Source: Halomonas sp. KAO
GTDB taxonomy: Bacteria; Pseudomonadota; Gammaproteobacteria; Pseudomonadales; Halomonadaceae
DNA length: 59,124 nt
Reading direction: 5' to 3'
Assembly: GCF_015595025.1 (NCBI RefSeq)
Contig: NZ_JADNRL010000025.1
Span: forward strand, 1 to 59,124
This document shows, in pieces, positions 10,388 to 18,841 of the stretch; positions within the stretch are counted from its first letter, which is position 1; each line of letters begins with the position of its first letter. A program made the position numbers and the translations under genes. Under the pieces are notes generated by a model that was given only the letters and a program-made list of their open reading frames with translations, did not search any database and had not been told where the DNA came from.

Positions 10388-10870
10388 ATGAAAGGCGACA
10401 GCAAGGTTATCGAACACCTCAATCGCGCTCTGGGCAACGAGCTGGTCGCGATCAACCAGTACTTCCTGCATGCCAAGATGTACAAGGACTGGGGCCTGAA
10501 GAGGCTGGCCAAATGGGAATATGACGAGTCCATCGAAGAGATGGTCCACGCCGACAAGCTGATCGAGCGCATCCTCTTTCTCGAGGGCATTCCCAACCTT
10601 CAGGACCTTGGCAAGCTGCATATCGGCGAGAACGTGCGTGAAATGCTCGAGTGTGACCTCAAGATCGAGCATGAAGGCCGCAACGACTATATCGCTGCCA
10701 TTGAGTATTGCGAACAGGTCAAGGACTATGTGTCTCGTGACCTGTTCCGCGACCTGCTGGCCGACGAGGAAGAGCATATTGATCATATCGAGACCGAACT
10801 GGGGCTGATCGACAAGGTTGGCATCGAGAACTATATGCTCAAGCAGATGCAGGAAGCCGGCGACGAGTAA
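10388..10870 (+). CDS. bfr: Bacterioferritin (Bfr)
   Basis: A 24-subunit iron-storage cage protein with haem at subunit interfaces. The 160-residue chain keeps the whole di-iron ferroxidase centre (E18, E51, H54, E94, E127, H130) and the haem ligand M52, all at the standard positions. Its start [12 protein letters not shown] is the conserved N-terminus. It follows bfd by 101 bases. Together they store and release iron. Confidence 0.96.
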   Translation: MKGDSKVIEHLNRALGNELVAINQYFLHAKMYKDWGLKRLAKWEYDESIEEMVHADKLIERILFLEGIPNLQDLGKLHIGENVREMLECDLKIEHEGRNDYIAAIEYCEQVKDYVSRDLFRDLLADEEEHIDHIETELGLIDKVGIENYMLKQMQEAGDE

Positions 10871-10935
10871 CCACTCCCTCTTCCCTCGTCGGTCCTGCTC
10901 CGAAGCGCTCCTTCAAGACTCATCGATCGTGACTC

Positions 10936-10966
10936 CCGGCGCCCTGGTGGCGCCGGTGTGCGTTTC
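10936..10966 (+). terminator. Hairpin after bfr
   Basis: CCGGCGCC (10936-10943) and GGCGCCGG (10949-10956) form a stem with a 5-base loop, followed by a weak T-rich stretch (TGTGCGTTTCT). It lies between the convergent bfr and DUF1653 genes and may end transcription. Confidence 0.45.
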
Positions 10967-10992
10967 TGCCTCCCGACGCGAGCAGGTCCGTC

Positions 10993-11217
10993 TCAGAAGG
11001 CCTTCTCCAGCTCGAAGCGTGGGACCGGCTCATCCTGCACCTTGACCAGTTCGTTGAACATCGCGAGGGGGCGCACCCAGAGGCCGTAGTCGCCATAGAG
11101 GGCGCGATAGACCACCAGAGGCTCCTCGGTCTCGCTGTGATGGGCCATGCCGAGCACCTCGTAACGGTTGCCCTTGTAGTGGCAGTAGATTCCGGGAACC
11201 GGCAGTGGGCGGGTCAT
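10993..11217 (-). CDS. DUF1653 domain protein
   Basis: A 74-residue protein that is almost entirely one DUF1653 domain (PGIYCHYKGNRYEVLGMAHHSETEEPLVVYRALYG). The family is widespread and of unknown function. The fold is expected to be a small beta barrel. It is expressed on its own strand, convergent with bfr, and has an AGGAGAG site 6 bases before the ATG. No partner is indicated by the surroundings. Confidence 0.8.
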   Translation of the reverse strand: MTRPLPVPGIYCHYKGNRYEVLGMAHHSETEEPLVVYRALYGDYGLWVRPLAMFNELVKVQDEPVPRFELEKAF

Positions 11218-11307
11218 GACACTCTCCTGAAGTAAGAAAAGAACTCTGAAGTGAACTCTGAGAAGGGCTGCTGTTGGTGGCGCGGTTACTCTATGAACCC
11301 AGGAGAC

Positions 11308-12147
11308 TCAAGCGCCACTCTGGCGGCTGCTGGCCCGCTTGGCCAGCCTTGCCAGGGTGCGTGATGCGGCCACGAAGCCGAAGCTGCCGGTGACGAAGGT
11401 GGCGGCGCCGAAGCCGGAGGCGCAGTCCAGACGGGTGGCCTCGCCGCTGCCCGGCTTCTGGTAGCACACCTCGCCGTCGCTGCCCGGATAGACCAGCTGT
11501 TCGTCTGAGTAGACGCACTCCACCGAGAAGCGCCGCCGGGGGTTGCGCGAGAATCCGAAGTCGCGGCGCAGCCGCGAGCGCACCTTGGCCAGCAGGGGGT
11601 CATGTTCGGTGCGCGTCAGGTCGGCCACCTTGATACGGGTGGGGTCGGTCTGGCCGCCGGCGGCACCGGTTACCGTGATCGGCAGCTTGCGCCGCCGACA
11701 CCAGGCGATCAGCGCCGCCTTGGCCACCACGCTGTCGATGGCATCGATCACATGGTCGGCATCCTCGGGGATGCGCTCGGCCAGGTTGGTGGGGGTGACG
11801 AAGGCGGTATCGGCCACGACCTCGATGCCCGGCTGAATCGCCCGACAGCGCTCGGCCAGCACCTCCACCTTGGGACGGCCCACGGTACCGTCCAGGGCGT
11901 GAAGCTGGCGGTTGGTATTGGAGACGCAGACATCGTCCAGGTCGATCAGGGTCAGCCTGCCGACGCCGGAGCGGGCCAGGGCCTCCACGGCCCAGCTGCC
12001 GACGCCCCCCACACCGACGACCACGATATGAGCGCTGCGGAAGTGTGCGAAGGCACGGGCGCCGTAGAGACGACGGATGCCCCCGAAGCGCAGGTCGTGG
12101 TCATTCTCGGTGAGGCCGGCGGGAGAGGCGGTAATGGGATCGCTCAT
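11308..12147 (-). CDS. tcdA: tRNA threonylcarbamoyladenosine dehydratase (TcdA/CsdL)
   Basis: ATP-dependent E1-like enzyme that cyclises t6A37 to ct6A37 in ANN-decoding tRNAs. The 279-residue chain has the ThiF/MoeB Rossmann fold: nucleotide loop VVVGVGGVGSW (43-52), LIDLDDVCVSNTNRQLHA and a C-terminal membrane-associating tail. It begins 5 bases before the truC stop region, so the downstream pseudouridine synthase and tcdA form a tight pair on the minus strand, truC upstream. Both modify tRNA. Confidence 0.92.
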   Translation of the reverse strand: MSDPITASPAGLTENDHDLRFGGIRRLYGARAFAHFRSAHIVVVGVGGVGSWAVEALARSGVGRLTLIDLDDVCVSNTNRQLHALDGTVGRPKVEVLAERCRAIQPGIEVVADTAFVTPTNLAERIPEDADHVIDAIDSVVAKAALIAWCRRRKLPITVTGAAGGQTDPTRIKVADLTRTEHDPLLAKVRSRLRRDFGFSRNPRRRFSVECVYSDEQLVYPGSDGEVCYQKPGSGEATRLDCASGFGAATFVTGSFGFVAASRTLARLAKRASSRQSGA

Positions 12148-12151
12148 GGTC

Positions 12152-12958
12152 TCATGGGGTCGTGGGTGGGACGGTGGATGGTGCCGCGGTGGCGGGCCAG
12201 GGGATCTCGGTGGGCGAGAGGGTCTCTACGTTATCCGGGGGCAGGTGGCCGCTCCAGCCAAACCGCTCGAACAGCGCGCGCATGGCGCCATCTGGAGCGC
12301 ACTCGACGCGCAGCCGCTGGCCCGTGGCAGGATGATGGAAGGCCAGCCCCACGGCGGCCAGCAGCAGACGGGGAGTGTCCAGCTGCTCGGCGAAGAAGCG
12401 ATTATGCTTGCCCTTGCCATGCTTGGCGTCACCGATGATCGGATAGCCGCGCCGGGAGAGGTGGCGGCGGATCTGGTGGCGGCGTCCGGTGAGGGGATAT
12501 GCCTCCATCAACGAATAGCGGCTCTGGGGGTAGCGATCCACCTGTACCGGCAGCTCCACGCTGTCCAGGCGGCGCACCACGGTGATCGACTCCTGGGCCG
12601 GCATCTCCGCCTTGGGGCGGCGGCCGTCCTCCTCGCGCAGCGAATAGTCGAGGTGCTCGGCCTCGGGGCCGGTGCCACGCACCACCGCCAGGTAGCGCTT
12701 GACGACATCGCGCTCGGCGAAGGCGTCGCCCAGGCGAGTGGCGATCTCCGAGGAGAGGGCGAACACCATGGCTCCCGAGGTGGGGCGGTCGAGGCGGTGG
12801 ACCGGATAGACCCGTTGGCCCAGCTGGTCGCGCAAGCGCTGCAGCAGAAATTCGCGCTCACCCCGAGCCAGGGCCGTGCGGTGCACCAGCAGCCCGGCGG
12901 GCTTGTGCACGATCGCCAGGTGCTCGTCGCGATAGAGGATGCGCAGCTCGTCCGCCAT
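12152..12958 (-). CDS. truC: tRNA pseudouridine(65) synthase (TruC), RluA family
   Basis: Isomerises uridine to pseudouridine at position 65 of some tRNAs. The RluA-family catalytic motif HRLDRPTSG (Asp in HRLD) lies near residue 56. The segment GDAKHGKGKHNRFF is typical of TruC rather than RluA, RluC or RluD, and no S4 domain is present. It is 268 residues long, about the family length, with a Pro/Thr-rich tail. It ends 4 bases before tcdA begins, which implies one transcript. Confidence 0.85.
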   Translation of the reverse strand: MADELRILYRDEHLAIVHKPAGLLVHRTALARGEREFLLQRLRDQLGQRVYPVHRLDRPTSGAMVFALSSEIATRLGDAFAERDVVKRYLAVVRGTGPEAEHLDYSLREEDGRRPKAEMPAQESITVVRRLDSVELPVQVDRYPQSRYSLMEAYPLTGRRHQIRRHLSRRGYPIIGDAKHGKGKHNRFFAEQLDTPRLLLAAVGLAFHHPATGQRLRVECAPDGAMRALFERFGWSGHLPPDNVETLSPTEIPWPATAAPSTVPPTTP

Positions 12959-13086
12959 GGCCCGGGTCCGATTCAGAAAGGGCGGCCATTGTCGCCTTCA
13001 GCCGTGGGGATGTCATCCCCGGTGAAGAGTTGCCTCATCGGCGCCTGCTGCCAATCCATCGAGCCGCCTTCGGACTGCCCGAGGGA

Positions 13087-14256
13087 TCAGTTGCTTGCAG
13101 GCAGATAGGGGACGTCGGCCAGGCGACGCACCTCGACGTGGGAGAGCCAGTCGATATCCGCGGCGCGTTCCTTCAGGTCGCGTATCACCGCCTGACTCTC
13201 CCGGGGATAGCCTTCGTCCAGGCAGATGACCACCGTCACCGCATCCTCCAGATAGTGCAGCTCCAGCTCGCGGATCTCCGGCCACACCTCGTGAGAGGAC
13301 CAGCGCCGGGCCAGGGCAGCCTCGACCGCGGGGCGTAATGGCAACCCGGGGAAGCGACTGGGGTCCCCCTCGCCGGCGTCATCCTCGGGGTCGATATGGA
13401 AGGTCAGGTCGGTCAGGGCGGGGAAGCCGTTGCGCAGGCGACGACTCACCTCGTTGCCGATCTCGTGCCCCTCGGAGACGCTGATTCGCGGTGACACCAC
13501 CACATGCAGGTCGAGCATGGTGCGGCCCGCCGACTGGCGGGTGCGCAGGTCGTGGATACCGCGAACGCCGGGCACGCTCATCGCCATCTGGCGCATCTCT
13601 TCCTGGGTGGCCACGGGCAGGGCGGTGTCCACGAGCTCGCGGCCCGAGTCCCACAGCAGGTCCCAGCCCACCTTGCCGACCAGCAGGCCAACGATGATAG
13701 CGGCCGCGGTATCGATCCAGGCGGCGCCGAACTGGCTACCGATCAGCGCCACCATGACCACGCCGGTAGAGAGCACATCGCTTCGGTGGTGCCAGGCATT
13801 GGCCTCGAGCATCTTCGATCCGATGCGTTTCGCCACCCGGCGGGTGACATGGAAGAGCCACTCCTTGGCGAGCAGCGCCAGGGCGGTGAGCAGGATCGCC
13901 CAGATGCCGGGTGGCGGGATCCGGGTGTCGGCGAGCAGCCGATCCAGGCTCGACCAAGCGATCGCGCCGGCCACGAAGATCAGCACGCTACCCAGGAACA
14001 GGGTCGCCAGGGTCTCGATACGCCCGTGGCCGTAGTGATGGTCATGGTCGGGGCCCTGGTGGCCATAGTGGGAGGCGGCGATCACGAAGCCATCGGTCAC
14101 CAGGTCGGAGAAGGAGTGCACGCCATCCGCCACCATCGCGGCGGAGCCGACGATCCAGCCCACGATGATCTTGGCCACGCCCAGCACGCAGTTCGCTCCT
14201 ATCGAGAGGTAGGTGACGCGTCGGGTGGCCTGGTGTTTCTCGAGATGGGTCTGCAT
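13087..14256 (-). CDS. Cation diffusion facilitator family metal exporter
   Basis: Proton-driven exporter of divalent metals, most likely Zn2+. Six membrane segments are expected. The transport site is HxxxD in helix 2 (H47, D51) and HxxxD in helix 5 (H156, D160), the zinc-type arrangement. A His-rich loop (HYGHQGPDHDHHYGHGRIE, 63-81) follows helix 2. After the usual cytoplasmic dimer domain (about 215-290) there is an extra 90-residue region that resembles a second copy of that domain. The length of 389 exceeds the roughly 300 of YiiP. ATG at 14256 is chosen as the last ATG before the conserved helix 1. Confidence 0.88.
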   Translation of the reverse strand: MQTHLEKHQATRRVTYLSIGANCVLGVAKIIVGWIVGSAAMVADGVHSFSDLVTDGFVIAASHYGHQGPDHDHHYGHGRIETLATLFLGSVLIFVAGAIAWSSLDRLLADTRIPPPGIWAILLTALALLAKEWLFHVTRRVAKRIGSKMLEANAWHHRSDVLSTGVVMVALIGSQFGAAWIDTAAAIIVGLLVGKVGWDLLWDSGRELVDTALPVATQEEMRQMAMSVPGVRGIHDLRTRQSAGRTMLDLHVVVSPRISVSEGHEIGNEVSRRLRNGFPALTDLTFHIDPEDDAGEGDPSRFPGLPLRPAVEAALARRWSSHEVWPEIRELELHYLEDAVTVVICLDEGYPRESQAVIRDLKERAADIDWLSHVEVRRLADVPYLPASN

Positions 14257-14422
14257 GGGCGAATCCGGGAGGGCTCCAGGAGGCAATGGTCGAAAATAGT
14301 ACCGAAAAGGTACTGATTGATGCAAGGCGGAAAACCGGTGTCGCTTGCCACCATGGTCGGCTCGCCACGGCGACGGGATCGGGCCATGCTCTACTCCTGC
14401 CTGATAGCGTCTGGAGACATGC

Positions 14423-16168
14423 ATGCCGCTTTCCCCCTCCTATCGCCTCGCCGCCACCATCCTGCATGGCTTCGACGAATACCGTTCACGCTTCAAGGCG
14501 ATTACCGCGGACGCCAGCCGACGCTTCGCCGCCGGAGCGTGGCATGAGGCGCAGCAGGCCTCGGCGGAGCGTATCAATCTCTACGAGGAGAAGGTCCAGG
14601 CTACCCTGAAACGGCTGCGCCGCGGCTTCAGCGAGGAGCTGTTGACCGACTGCGAGTGCTGGCGCGAGGCGCGCACTCACTATGCAGGACTGATCGATCA
14701 GCGGCTGGATTACGAGCTGGCCGAGACCTACTTCAACTCGATGTTCTGCTCGCTCTTCCATCACCGCCATATCCGCAACGAGTGGATGTTCGTCTATAGC
14801 TCGCGGGAGCGGGCGGCACGTCTCTCCGGGCTGACCCTGTGTCGTCGTGTTCGGGTCCAGGGGGACTGGACCGCCGGGTTGCGCTGGGCCCTGGGGGGGG
14901 GGCGTCTGGAGCCCCCCTTCATCGACCTGGAAAAGGATGCGGCCCAGGGAGGGGAGGTGCTCCGGGGGCTGCTGCCCGATACCATCCGCGATGACCCCGA
15001 GGCCGAGATCGAGCTGATCAAGAGTGTCTTCTATCGCAACAAGGGGGCGTACCTGGTCGGTCGGGTGCTGGGCGGCGGTGAACAGGTGCCGCTGGTACTG
15101 CCGGTGCTTCACGAAGTGGGAGCCGGACTCTCTCTGGATACCGTACTGATCGAGCCCGATGAGGTCTCGATCATCTTCTCGTTCACGCGAGCCTACTTCC
15201 AGGTCAAGGTCGTCGTGCCCAGCGAGTTCGTGCACTATCTTCAGGAGCTGATGCCCGACAAGCCGGAGGGTGAGCTCTACGCCGCCATCGGGTTCTTCAA
15301 GCATGGCAAGACCGAGTTCTTTCGCGGTCTCAATCGTCAGGTGGCACGCCGCGATGATCGCTTCATTATCGCCCCGGGAGTCCGCGGCATGGTCATGGCG
15401 GTCTTCGTGCTGCCCTCGTATCGCACCGTCTTCAAGATCATCAAGGACCGCTTCGACCCCTCCAAGTCGATGAGCCGCGAGAACGTGCGCGAGAAGTATC
15501 GCCTGGTCAAGCTGCACGACCGGGTGGGGCGCATGGCGGATACCCAGGAGTTCTCGAACTTCATCGCCCGCCAGGATCACTTCGATCCCGAGTGCCTAAC
15601 ACACCTGCTGGAGGTCGCCCCCTCCACCGTCTACCTGCGAGGTGACAAGGTGGTCATCAGGCACTGCTATACCGAGCGCATGATGACCCCGCTCAACCTC
15701 TATCTCGGGCAGTGCGACGAGGCGGAGACCCGGGCGGTGCTCAAGGACTATGGCAATGCCATCAAGCAGATGGCCGCCGCCAATATCTTCCCCGGCGATA
15801 TGCTGCTCAAGAACTTCGGCGTGACCCGCCACGGCCGGGTGGTGTTCTACGACTATGATGAGGTGTGCTATCTCACCGAGTGCAACTTCCGGCATATCCC
15901 CGAACCGCTCTACCCCGAACAGGAGCTGGCCGATGAGCCCTGGTACTCGGTGGGACCCAACGATATCTTCCCCGAGGAGTTCGGCCCCTTCCTGTTTGCC
16001 GATATTCACCTGCGGCGGCTCTTCTACGGGCTCCACCCCGAGCTGTTCGATGCCGACTACTGGAAGGGCTTGCAGCGGGCGGTCCTCGACGGCCGCGTCA
16101 TCGACGTCTACCCCTATCGCAACAAGCAGCGCTTCAGCGGCGTCGAAAACGCGGGCCTGGTCCACTAG
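14423..16168 (+). CDS. aceK: Isocitrate dehydrogenase kinase/phosphatase (AceK)
   Basis: Bifunctional enzyme that phosphorylates and dephosphorylates isocitrate dehydrogenase, directing carbon between the TCA cycle and the glyoxylate bypass. The 581 residues match the E. coli length (578). The ATP-binding segment APGVRGMVMAVFVLPSY and the following KIIKDRFDPSK are characteristic. The gene stands alone, not in an aceBAK operon, so the bypass enzymes must be elsewhere. A GGAGA site precedes ATG at 14423. Confidence 0.95.
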   Translation: MPLSPSYRLAATILHGFDEYRSRFKAITADASRRFAAGAWHEAQQASAERINLYEEKVQATLKRLRRGFSEELLTDCECWREARTHYAGLIDQRLDYELAETYFNSMFCSLFHHRHIRNEWMFVYSSRERAARLSGLTLCRRVRVQGDWTAGLRWALGGGRLEPPFIDLEKDAAQGGEVLRGLLPDTIRDDPEAEIELIKSVFYRNKGAYLVGRVLGGGEQVPLVLPVLHEVGAGLSLDTVLIEPDEVSIIFSFTRAYFQVKVVVPSEFVHYLQELMPDKPEGELYAAIGFFKHGKTEFFRGLNRQVARRDDRFIIAPGVRGMVMAVFVLPSYRTVFKIIKDRFDPSKSMSRENVREKYRLVKLHDRVGRMADTQEFSNFIARQDHFDPECLTHLLEVAPSTVYLRGDKVVIRHCYTERMMTPLNLYLGQCDEAETRAVLKDYGNAIKQMAAANIFPGDMLLKNFGVTRHGRVVFYDYDEVCYLTECNFRHIPEPLYPEQELADEPWYSVGPNDIFPEEFGPFLFADIHLRRLFYGLHPELFDADYWKGLQRAVLDGRVIDVYPYRNKQRFSGVENAGLVH

Positions 16169-16184
16169 CCGAGGCGTGGCGCGC

Positions 16185-16190
16185 TATGCT
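16185..16190 (+). promoter_or_regulatory. Possible -10 box of the SpoIIAA-like gene
   Basis: TATGCT (16185-16190), preceded by CGC, stands about 60 bases before the start of the SpoIIAA-like gene and just after aceK. It resembles other -10 boxes in this window. No clear -35 is visible. Confidence 0.25.
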
Positions 16191-16249
16191 GAAGGAGCGT
16201 GAAGCCCCCTGGTGGCAATCCGTCGGGATCTCAACCCAAGGAGAACGTC

Positions 16250-16669
16250 ATGCTGGATCTGATTACTCACTCGGCAGGGCATGTCGTGGCGATGAAGGCG
16301 GGAGGCGTCGTCACCGCAAGCGAGTTGCAGCGTGCCATCGATGCCATCGAGGCCGCCAAGCAGAACCATCCGCTGGTCAGCATGGTGGTCGAAATCGATA
16401 ACCTGCGCTGGATGACCCTCGGTGCGCTGCTCAAGGATGTCGGTTATGGTCTGACCCAGCTCGGTGACCTGAAGCGTTACCACCGTGTGGCCGTGGTCAC
16501 CGACCAGGCCTGGCTGAAACATGTCGCCCATCTGGAAGAGCGCCTCTTCCGCGCGTTGGAGATCCAGACCTTCGCCAAGCGCGACCATGCCGCCGCCATG
16601 GCCTGGGCGGCCGAGCTTCCCAGGGGAGCCCACGAGAGCCCGGAGGAGGATGGCTATCACGGCGCCTGA
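16250..16669 (+). CDS. SpoIIAA-like (STAS/CRAL-TRIO fold) protein
   Basis: A 139-residue protein of the SpoIIAA-like family (beginning MLDLITHSAGHVVAMKAGGVVTASEL). Family members have a STAS-like fold and have been suggested to bind lipids or membranes, but their role is not established. AAGGAG stands 7 bases before ATG at 16250. An earlier in-frame ATG (16199) lacks conserved sequence. It sits between aceK and a sirtuin gene on the same strand, and no direct functional link can be read from this. Confidence 0.75.
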   Translation: MLDLITHSAGHVVAMKAGGVVTASELQRAIDAIEAAKQNHPLVSMVVEIDNLRWMTLGALLKDVGYGLTQLGDLKRYHRVAVVTDQAWLKHVAHLEERLFRALEIQTFAKRDHAAAMAWAAELPRGAHESPEEDGYHGA

Positions 16670-16743
16670 GCCGGATCACGCTCGCTGGTCGATACCTGGC
16701 CGAGATGGTAGTTTCGAGAGAGTCGGTGTCGAGAGGTGATGGA

Positions 16744-17481
16744 ATGGGTGAGCGGCGCGCACCCCATCTGGTGGTGCTGACAGGAGCGGGAATCAGTGCC
16801 GAGAGCGGCATCCAGACCTTTCGTGCATCGGATGGTCTGTGGGCCAACCACCCCGTCGAGGAGGTGGCCACCCCCGGTGGCTGGCGGCGCGACCCCGCCC
16901 GGGTGCTGGCCTTCTACAATGCGCGGCGAGAGCAGGTGCGTCGAGCGCGTCCCAATGCCGCCCACAAGGCCCTGGCGGCATTGGAACAGCAGGGTTTTCG
17001 GGTCAGCATCATTACCCAGAACATCGATGACCTGCATGAACGGGCCGGTTCCCGGCATGTCCTGCATCTGCATGGTGAGATTCTCAAGGCGCGATCCACG
17101 GTGGATCGCCGCATGCACTATCCGCTGCCGCGTGGCGGCATCGCCCTGGGGGATGTGTGTGACAAGGGCAGCCAGCTGCGCCCCGATGTGGTGTGGTTCG
17201 GCGAGGATGTGCCCCACTTCCCCGAGGCCTGCGAAATCGTGGCCGAGGCCGACCTGGTGCTGGTGGTGGGTACCTCGCTCGAGGTGATGCCGGCCGCCTC
17301 ACTGCTCCAGCATGCTCCCTTCGACGCCGGCTGTGTGCTGGTCGACCCCGAGGCCGAGGCGCTGGCACCTCCCGGTGTGGCCCATCTCAGCCAGCCTGCC
17401 GGCAGGGGGGTGCCGGCGCTTGTCCGGCACTGGCGGCGTGAGGGGCGGCTGTGGGTACCCGAGGCGCTGCTGGAGGAGTGA
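16744..17481 (+). CDS. NAD-dependent protein deacylase, sirtuin family (CobB-like)
   Basis: Removes acyl groups from lysines using NAD+. The 245-residue chain carries GAGISAESGIQTFR (NAD site), TQNIDDLHERAG, catalytic H110 in HLHGEIL, and the Y58/R61 pair in FYNARR. That pair in class III sirtuins favours succinyl or malonyl groups. The zinc-ribbon cysteines of E. coli CobB are missing; only one Cys (C139) is present in that region. ATG at 16744 with GAGAGGTGATGG upstream is preferred to an ATG 13 codons earlier. Confidence 0.87.
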   Translation: MGERRAPHLVVLTGAGISAESGIQTFRASDGLWANHPVEEVATPGGWRRDPARVLAFYNARREQVRRARPNAAHKALAALEQQGFRVSIITQNIDDLHERAGSRHVLHLHGEILKARSTVDRRMHYPLPRGGIALGDVCDKGSQLRPDVVWFGEDVPHFPEACEIVAEADLVLVVGTSLEVMPAASLLQHAPFDAGCVLVDPEAEALAPPGVAHLSQPAGRGVPALVRHWRREGRLWVPEALLEE

Positions 17482-17494
17482 GGCGCCAGGGGCA

Positions 17495-17503
17495 TGCTAG
17501 AAT
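17495..17503 (+). promoter_or_regulatory. Extended -10 promoter element of tapT
   Basis: TGCTAGAAT (17495-17503) is an extended -10 (TGn plus TAGAAT) 31 bases before the tapT start. Similar elements precede several other genes in the window. Confidence 0.5.
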
Positions 17504-17534
17504 GCGCCCCCGATTTCTCCCCGGACAGGCCATC

Positions 17535-18380
17535 ATGCAGGACGACTTCCCTCACGAGTCCGAGACGTTTCACGAGCCCGAGACCCCGCCGGCGAACGCT
17601 CCTCGGGCTGGGCTTTCCCGCGACCCGGGAACCGGGCTCACCCGCGACCCCGGAACCGGGTCTACTCGTGACCCCGGAACCGGTCACCCACGCCCACCAC
17701 GCCGCGAGTTCAAGGCGCGAGGGAGCTTCGTCGAGCGTTGCCCGGGGTGCAACCTGCCGATGCTCAATTGCCTGTGTCCCTATCGAGTGCAGGCCAGAAG
17801 CTACGCCCGGGTGTGGCTGCTGACCCACTCCATGGAGCATTTCAAGCCTACCAATACCGGACGGCTGATCCAGGATGTGCTGCCCGATACCGAGGTCTTC
17901 ACCTGGTATCGCACCGCGCCGGACGAGCGCCTGCTGGCGCTGCTGAACGACAAGCGCTTCGCTCCCTTCGTGGTCTTTCCCGATGATCAGCCCGACTATG
18001 CCGAGCGCGTGGTCGACATCGACGCCGTGACCGAATCCCGGGCGGCGGGTCGCACTCCCGTCTATCTGCTGCTCGATGGTACCTGGCGCCAGGCGCGACG
18101 GATCTTCCGCAAGAGCCCCTATCTGGATGCCCTGCCGGTGTTGCCGTTGCGCACGGAGCGCTTGACGCGCTACCGGCTGCGCAAGCCCGCCTCCAGCTCA
18201 CATCTGTGCACCGCCGAGGTGGCCGCCGAACTGCTGCGACAGGGGGGCGACGAGGATGCCGCCCTGGCTCTGGACGACTATTTCGACGCCTTCAATGAGT
18301 GCTATGCCGCCAGCCGGCGCTTCGAGAAGATCGAGGCGCCGACGGCGGCGATGCGGCGTCTGCTGGCAGGCCAAGAGTAG
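17535..18380 (+). CDS. tapT: tRNA-uridine aminocarboxypropyltransferase, DTW family (TapT-like)
   Basis: Transfers the 3-amino-3-carboxypropyl group of SAM to U47 of tRNAs, by homology to E. coli TapT (YfiP). The DTW motif appears as LLLDGTWRQARRIFRKSPYL. An N-terminal Cys cluster (C69, C72, C79, C81) is conserved in the family. The first 60 residues are unusual: acidic, then three perfect RDPGTG repeats (residues 28-51), so the 281-residue protein is longer than E. coli TapT. ATG at 17535 is favoured by the promoter position. It converges with the next gene, 10 bases away. Confidence 0.85.
   Translation: MQDDFPHESETFHEPETPPANAPRAGLSRDPGTGLTRDPGTGSTRDPGTGHPRPPRREFKARGSFVERCPGCNLPMLNCLCPYRVQARSYARVWLLTHSMEHFKPTNTGRLIQDVLPDTEVFTWYRTAPDERLLALLNDKRFAPFVVFPDDQPDYAERVVDIDAVTESRAAGRTPVYLLLDGTWRQARRIFRKSPYLDALPVLPLRTERLTRYRLRKPASSSHLCTAEVAAELLRQGGDEDAALALDDYFDAFNECYAASRRFEKIEAPTAAMRRLLAGQE
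17617..17688 (+). repeat. Three 24-base tandem repeats inside tapT
   Basis: Three adjacent 24-base units (17617-17640, 17641-17664, 17665-17688) share the core GACCC-GGAACCGG and encode three RDPGTG units in the N-terminal extension of TapT. The unit is in frame, so copy-number change would keep the gene open. Confidence 0.9.
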
Positions 18381-18390
18381 TTCCACCGCC

Positions 18391-18765
18391 TCAGCCGTTG
18401 TCCGAGAAGATCTCCAGCGCCAGATCGTGGGAGCGGCCAAGCCATATGGCGCCCTGGGTATGATCGAAGAGGTCGTCATCGCTGCCGAGGTGTACGAAGA
18501 CATCCAGGTCGCCGCGATTGAGGGCCAGCCAGGGCACCAGCTCACCGAACTGCTCCGGTGCGAAGGAGAGCTGGCAGCTCCCCACAGGGTGCGGCCCTAC
18601 CGGCCGTTCATGAAAGCGGCCCACCTGAATATCGAAGTGCATGGCGCAGGCGCTGGCGAGGCGCCTGGCCTGGGCCAGGCCATCTGCATCCGAGTAGTAA
18701 AGATGCGCGTGGTAGTAGCGAATGACGCTTGTATCGATCAGGCCGTCGGCCGTCTGGTCAGACAT
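18391..18765 (-). CDS. DOPA 4,5-dioxygenase family protein
   Basis: A 124-residue protein of the DOPA dioxygenase-like family. The family signature is YYHAHLYYSD at the N-terminus and a central segment (about 46-68) combining FDIQVGRFHERPVGPHP and SCQLSF. The two His-containing strands are the likely metal site. Bacterial members are of unknown substrate. It is upstream of no obvious partner and converges with tapT. Confidence 0.75.
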   Translation of the reverse strand: MSDQTADGLIDTSVIRYYHAHLYYSDADGLAQARRLASACAMHFDIQVGRFHERPVGPHPVGSCQLSFAPEQFGELVPWLALNRGDLDVFVHLGSDDDLFDHTQGAIWLGRSHDLALEIFSDNG

Positions 18766-18841
18766 ATCACTCCCCTGTCGGGTGTCTCGTGGCGATCTCG
18801 GTCAGTCTGGGTGCCATTGTGATCAGGTTCGCTGGCTGGGG

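Noticed and set aside
17451..17534. An earlier TapT start at 17451
   Set aside because: It would lie inside the sirtuin gene and before the extended -10 box at 17495. ATG at 17535 fits better.
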